Shown here: one piece after another, positions 62,731-64,000 of the stretch | Layout: each line of letters begins with the position of its first letter | Numbering within the stretch: position 1 is the stretch's first letter | Assembly: GCA_016710335.1 (NCBI GenBank) | Contig: JADJXQ010000005.1 | Span: 186,001 to 250,000 of the forward strand | Origin: Rhodospirillales bacterium | GTDB taxonomy: Bacteria > Pseudomonadota > Alphaproteobacteria > Rhodospirillales > Defluviicoccaceae | Reading direction: 5' to 3' | DNA: 64,000 nucleotides | The notes under the pieces: generated by a model | Database searches by the model: none | What the model saw: only the letters and a program-made list of their open reading frames with translations | Told to the model about the DNA's origin: nothing | Position numbers and translations under genes: made by a program

Positions 62731-63861
62731 CTAGGACTCGACCACGGACGGGTCCGCCCGCTTGGTCCAGAACCGCTTGCTCTTTCGGAACGAAGACCAA
62801 TCGCGCCGGGTGTCGGGTTCCAGGATCGTGACGCCGCGGGCGTACCAGCCCTGCACCTGCCCAGCCGCCAACGCGAGGTCCACCTTGTGCCCGTCGCTGC
62901 TCGCGGCGATGAGTTCGCGGAGCAGGCGGTCTGCGACGGCGACATCGTTGAGATGGCCGAGATCGTCCTGCAGCCTCTTGAGACGCGCCAAGTAGGTCTG
63001 GGTGCGCTTGCCCGGGAACAGGGACTGGAAGAACTCAGTCGCGTACCGCAACTTCTTGAGAGCGATGCGCACCCGATGGCGCTGTTCGCTGGTGAGCGTG
63101 TCGAACCCTTTGCCGCGCTTGAGAGCCTTCTTGTGGCGCTTGGCGAGCGTGGTTTGCGCATACACTGTCACCGGCGCATCGAGGCTGCCGTGCGCGTCGT
63201 TTGCCGGCCCGTCGTCCCCCGATCCGTCGTCCCCCGATCCGTCGTCCCCCGACCCGTCGTCCCCCGACCCGTCGTTCTTCGGCCCGTCGTTCTTCGGCCC
63301 GTCGCTCTCCACTTCGTGGGGCGCGGCCTGCTCCGTCAACCACACCCGGAGCCGGGCCATGAACGCGCCATACCGCTCGGAGCGCAGCATCGCGCCGACG
63401 CCGTCATAGCCACGCGCTCGCTGGGCCTCCGCCGCATCGCGGAGCGGCGTAAACATGGCTTCCCCGCGAGCCGCCGACACAGGTGGCACCATTTCACCGA
63501 GAAACACATCCCAGTCACGCGCCGCATTCAGTTCCTGCACGGCCCAGCGCGCATCCTCCTTGATCGAAGCCGGCTGTTCCGGCGGCAGCAACGGAGCGAA
63601 CAGGGTGAGCGCCGATCGGAAGCGGCGGAGGCCGACCCGCAACTGATGAACACCTTCAGGATCGCCGCCGTCCATCGCGGCAGCCTCGTTCGCCGTCCAG
63701 TGCTCCATGCAGGTCGTGAAGATCCGCGTCATGGCGGTTCTGGTTGCCATGTCCGGCTCGAGCATCAAGACGGCGGCTTTTACAACCGTCGGCGCAGGGC
63801 CGACTTCAGAGGCCGCTTCCGCCGGCCTTCGGACCTTCGTCACTGCTTCTGCTCTCATCAC
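62731..63861 (-). CDS. CHAD-domain protein with a pentapeptide repeat insert
   Basis: 376 residues. CHAD helices carry the conserved His and basic residues (EGVHQLRVGLRRFRSALTLF, RHRVRIALKKLRYATEFF, LQDDLGHLNDVAVA). There is no CYTH domain ahead of it. An insert of about residues 188-222 is DGSGD-like repeats. CHAD domains bind polyphosphate and are granule-associated. The start ATG is 63861, and the gene is co-transcribed with the ParA-like gene. Confidence 0.85.
   Translation of the reverse strand: MMRAEAVTKVRRPAEAASEVGPAPTVVKAAVLMLEPDMATRTAMTRIFTTCMEHWTANEAAAMDGGDPEGVHQLRVGLRRFRSALTLFAPLLPPEQPASIKEDARWAVQELNAARDWDVFLGEMVPPVSAARGEAMFTPLRDAAEAQRARGYDGVGAMLRSERYGAFMARLRVWLTEQAAPHEVESDGPKNDGPKNDGSGDDGSGDDGSGDDGSGDDGPANDAHGSLDAPVTVYAQTTLAKRHKKALKRGKGFDTLTSEQRHRVRIALKKLRYATEFFQSLFPGKRTQTYLARLKRLQDDLGHLNDVAVADRLLRELIAASSDGHKVDLALAAGQVQGWYARGVTILEPDTRRDWSSFRKSKRFWTKRADPSVVES
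63196..63300. repeat. 15-bp tandem repeat inside CHAD gene
   Basis: Seven 15-base units of the type GTCGTCCCCCGATCC or GTCGTTCTTCGGCCC run in tandem, coding on the minus strand for D-G-[SP]-[GK]-[DN]. Pairs of neighbouring units are identical (63211-63225 with 63226-63240, 63241-63255 with 63256-63270, and 63271-63285 with 63286-63300). The unit keeps the frame, so length changes would be tolerated. Confidence 0.85.
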
Positions 63862-63918
63862 ACGTCTGCGGCTTAAACTTCAATGTCGGGTTCGGCTGAA
63901 CGAACGACGGCCCGGTTC

Positions 63919-64000
63919 CTATTCCATCGCGTCGTCGCCGCCGTATATCTGGCGCCGACAGGTGTCGTCGGAGTACCACTGAGTGCACTTCCGCCACGCG
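63919..64000 (-). CDS. Possible C-terminal end of an upstream gene
   Basis: Read on the minus strand from the right edge, one frame gives AWRKCTQWYSDDTC, then RRQIYGGDDAME and TAG at 63921-63919. The composition looks protein-like (aromatics, Cys pair, no rare codons), and it ends 57 bases before the CHAD start. The family cannot be named from 26 residues. Confidence 0.3.
   Translation of the reverse strand, partial: AWRKCTQWYSDDTCRRQIYGGDDAME

Noticed and set aside
63196..63300. Tandem 15-bp repeats as a CRISPR array
   Set aside because: Repeats are contiguous with no spacers and encode an in-frame pentapeptide run in a CHAD protein.
61279..63876. 865-codon plus-strand frame across thiolase, ParA and CHAD genes
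   Set aside because: It crosses three recognised genes on both strands and has no homology-like segments.

Overview
The window is GC-rich chromosomal DNA, almost certainly from an alphaproteobacterium. It carries gcrA (an Alphaproteobacteria-specific cell-cycle regulator), phaR (PHA synthesis repressor), a PmtA-like phospholipid N-methyltransferase, a B12-dependent ribonucleotide reductase and an ftsE-ftsX-ydcF-plsC block. Rhodospirillales is my guess from overall character, not a demonstrated placement. Most genes are housekeeping. The accessory content is a benzoate-degradation cluster at the left end, a small AT-richer island near 47-49 kb, and a wrecked HicB/HicA toxin-antitoxin pair near 56.3 kb.

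Left end (0-11 kb): an aerobic benzoyl-CoA (box) cluster, with the regulator boxR, then boxC and boxB, then a long ORF joining an adrenodoxin-type NADPH reductase to a PnbB/DUF4863 domain. No canonical boxA is present; a flavodoxin-like gene starts divergently from boxR. Both boxR and boxC have a TATAAT box embedded in a TGCA-N6-TGCA operator. Then come tgt and queA (queuosine, minus strand), and a plus-strand set of ABM monooxygenase, iron-type alcohol dehydrogenase and an orphan TAXI receptor.

11-30 kb: a YdjM-like membrane hydrolase, two small zinc-ribbon proteins, an RND efflux operon with a DUF4136 lipoprotein, a thioredoxin-like gene with yfgM-bamB-der (outer-membrane assembly, ribosome GTPase), galE, creA, gcrA, and a minus-strand operon uvrD, 2-hydroxychromene-2-carboxylate isomerase, broken prmA and a glycosyltransferase.

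30-46 kb: envelope proteins, a CitE-like CoA lyase facing a MaoC-type hydratase, a triple-DUF2934 protein, a radical SAM protein, tRNA-Gly(CCC), rdgB-hemW, lpoA-rsmI-yraN, an XRE regulator, phaR, a 3-hydroxyacyl-CoA dehydrogenase, cysD-cysNC (sulfate activation to PAPS) and manC.

46.7-64 kb: an island bounded by 30-bp inverted repeats that holds three small unknown genes, then an MJ0042 zinc-ribbon protein, ftsEX-ydcF-plsC, nrdJ, the HicBA relic, eno, ftsB, a pmtA-like methyltransferase, an acyl-CoA synthetase/thiolase pair, a ParA-like ATPase and a CHAD protein.

Six conserved genes (boxC, queA, prmA, uvrD, rsmI, cysNC) are each interrupted by one reading-frame change, several of them at short homopolymers. 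This looks more like sequencing or assembly error than decay. prmA also lacks the segment that should bind S-adenosylmethionine, and hicBA has a genuine internal deletion. I did not find a convincing new multi-gene system. The best leads are the BoxA-less electron-transfer arrangement, the inverted-repeat island with a possible HEPN-type protein, and a dispersed hairpin repeat family.
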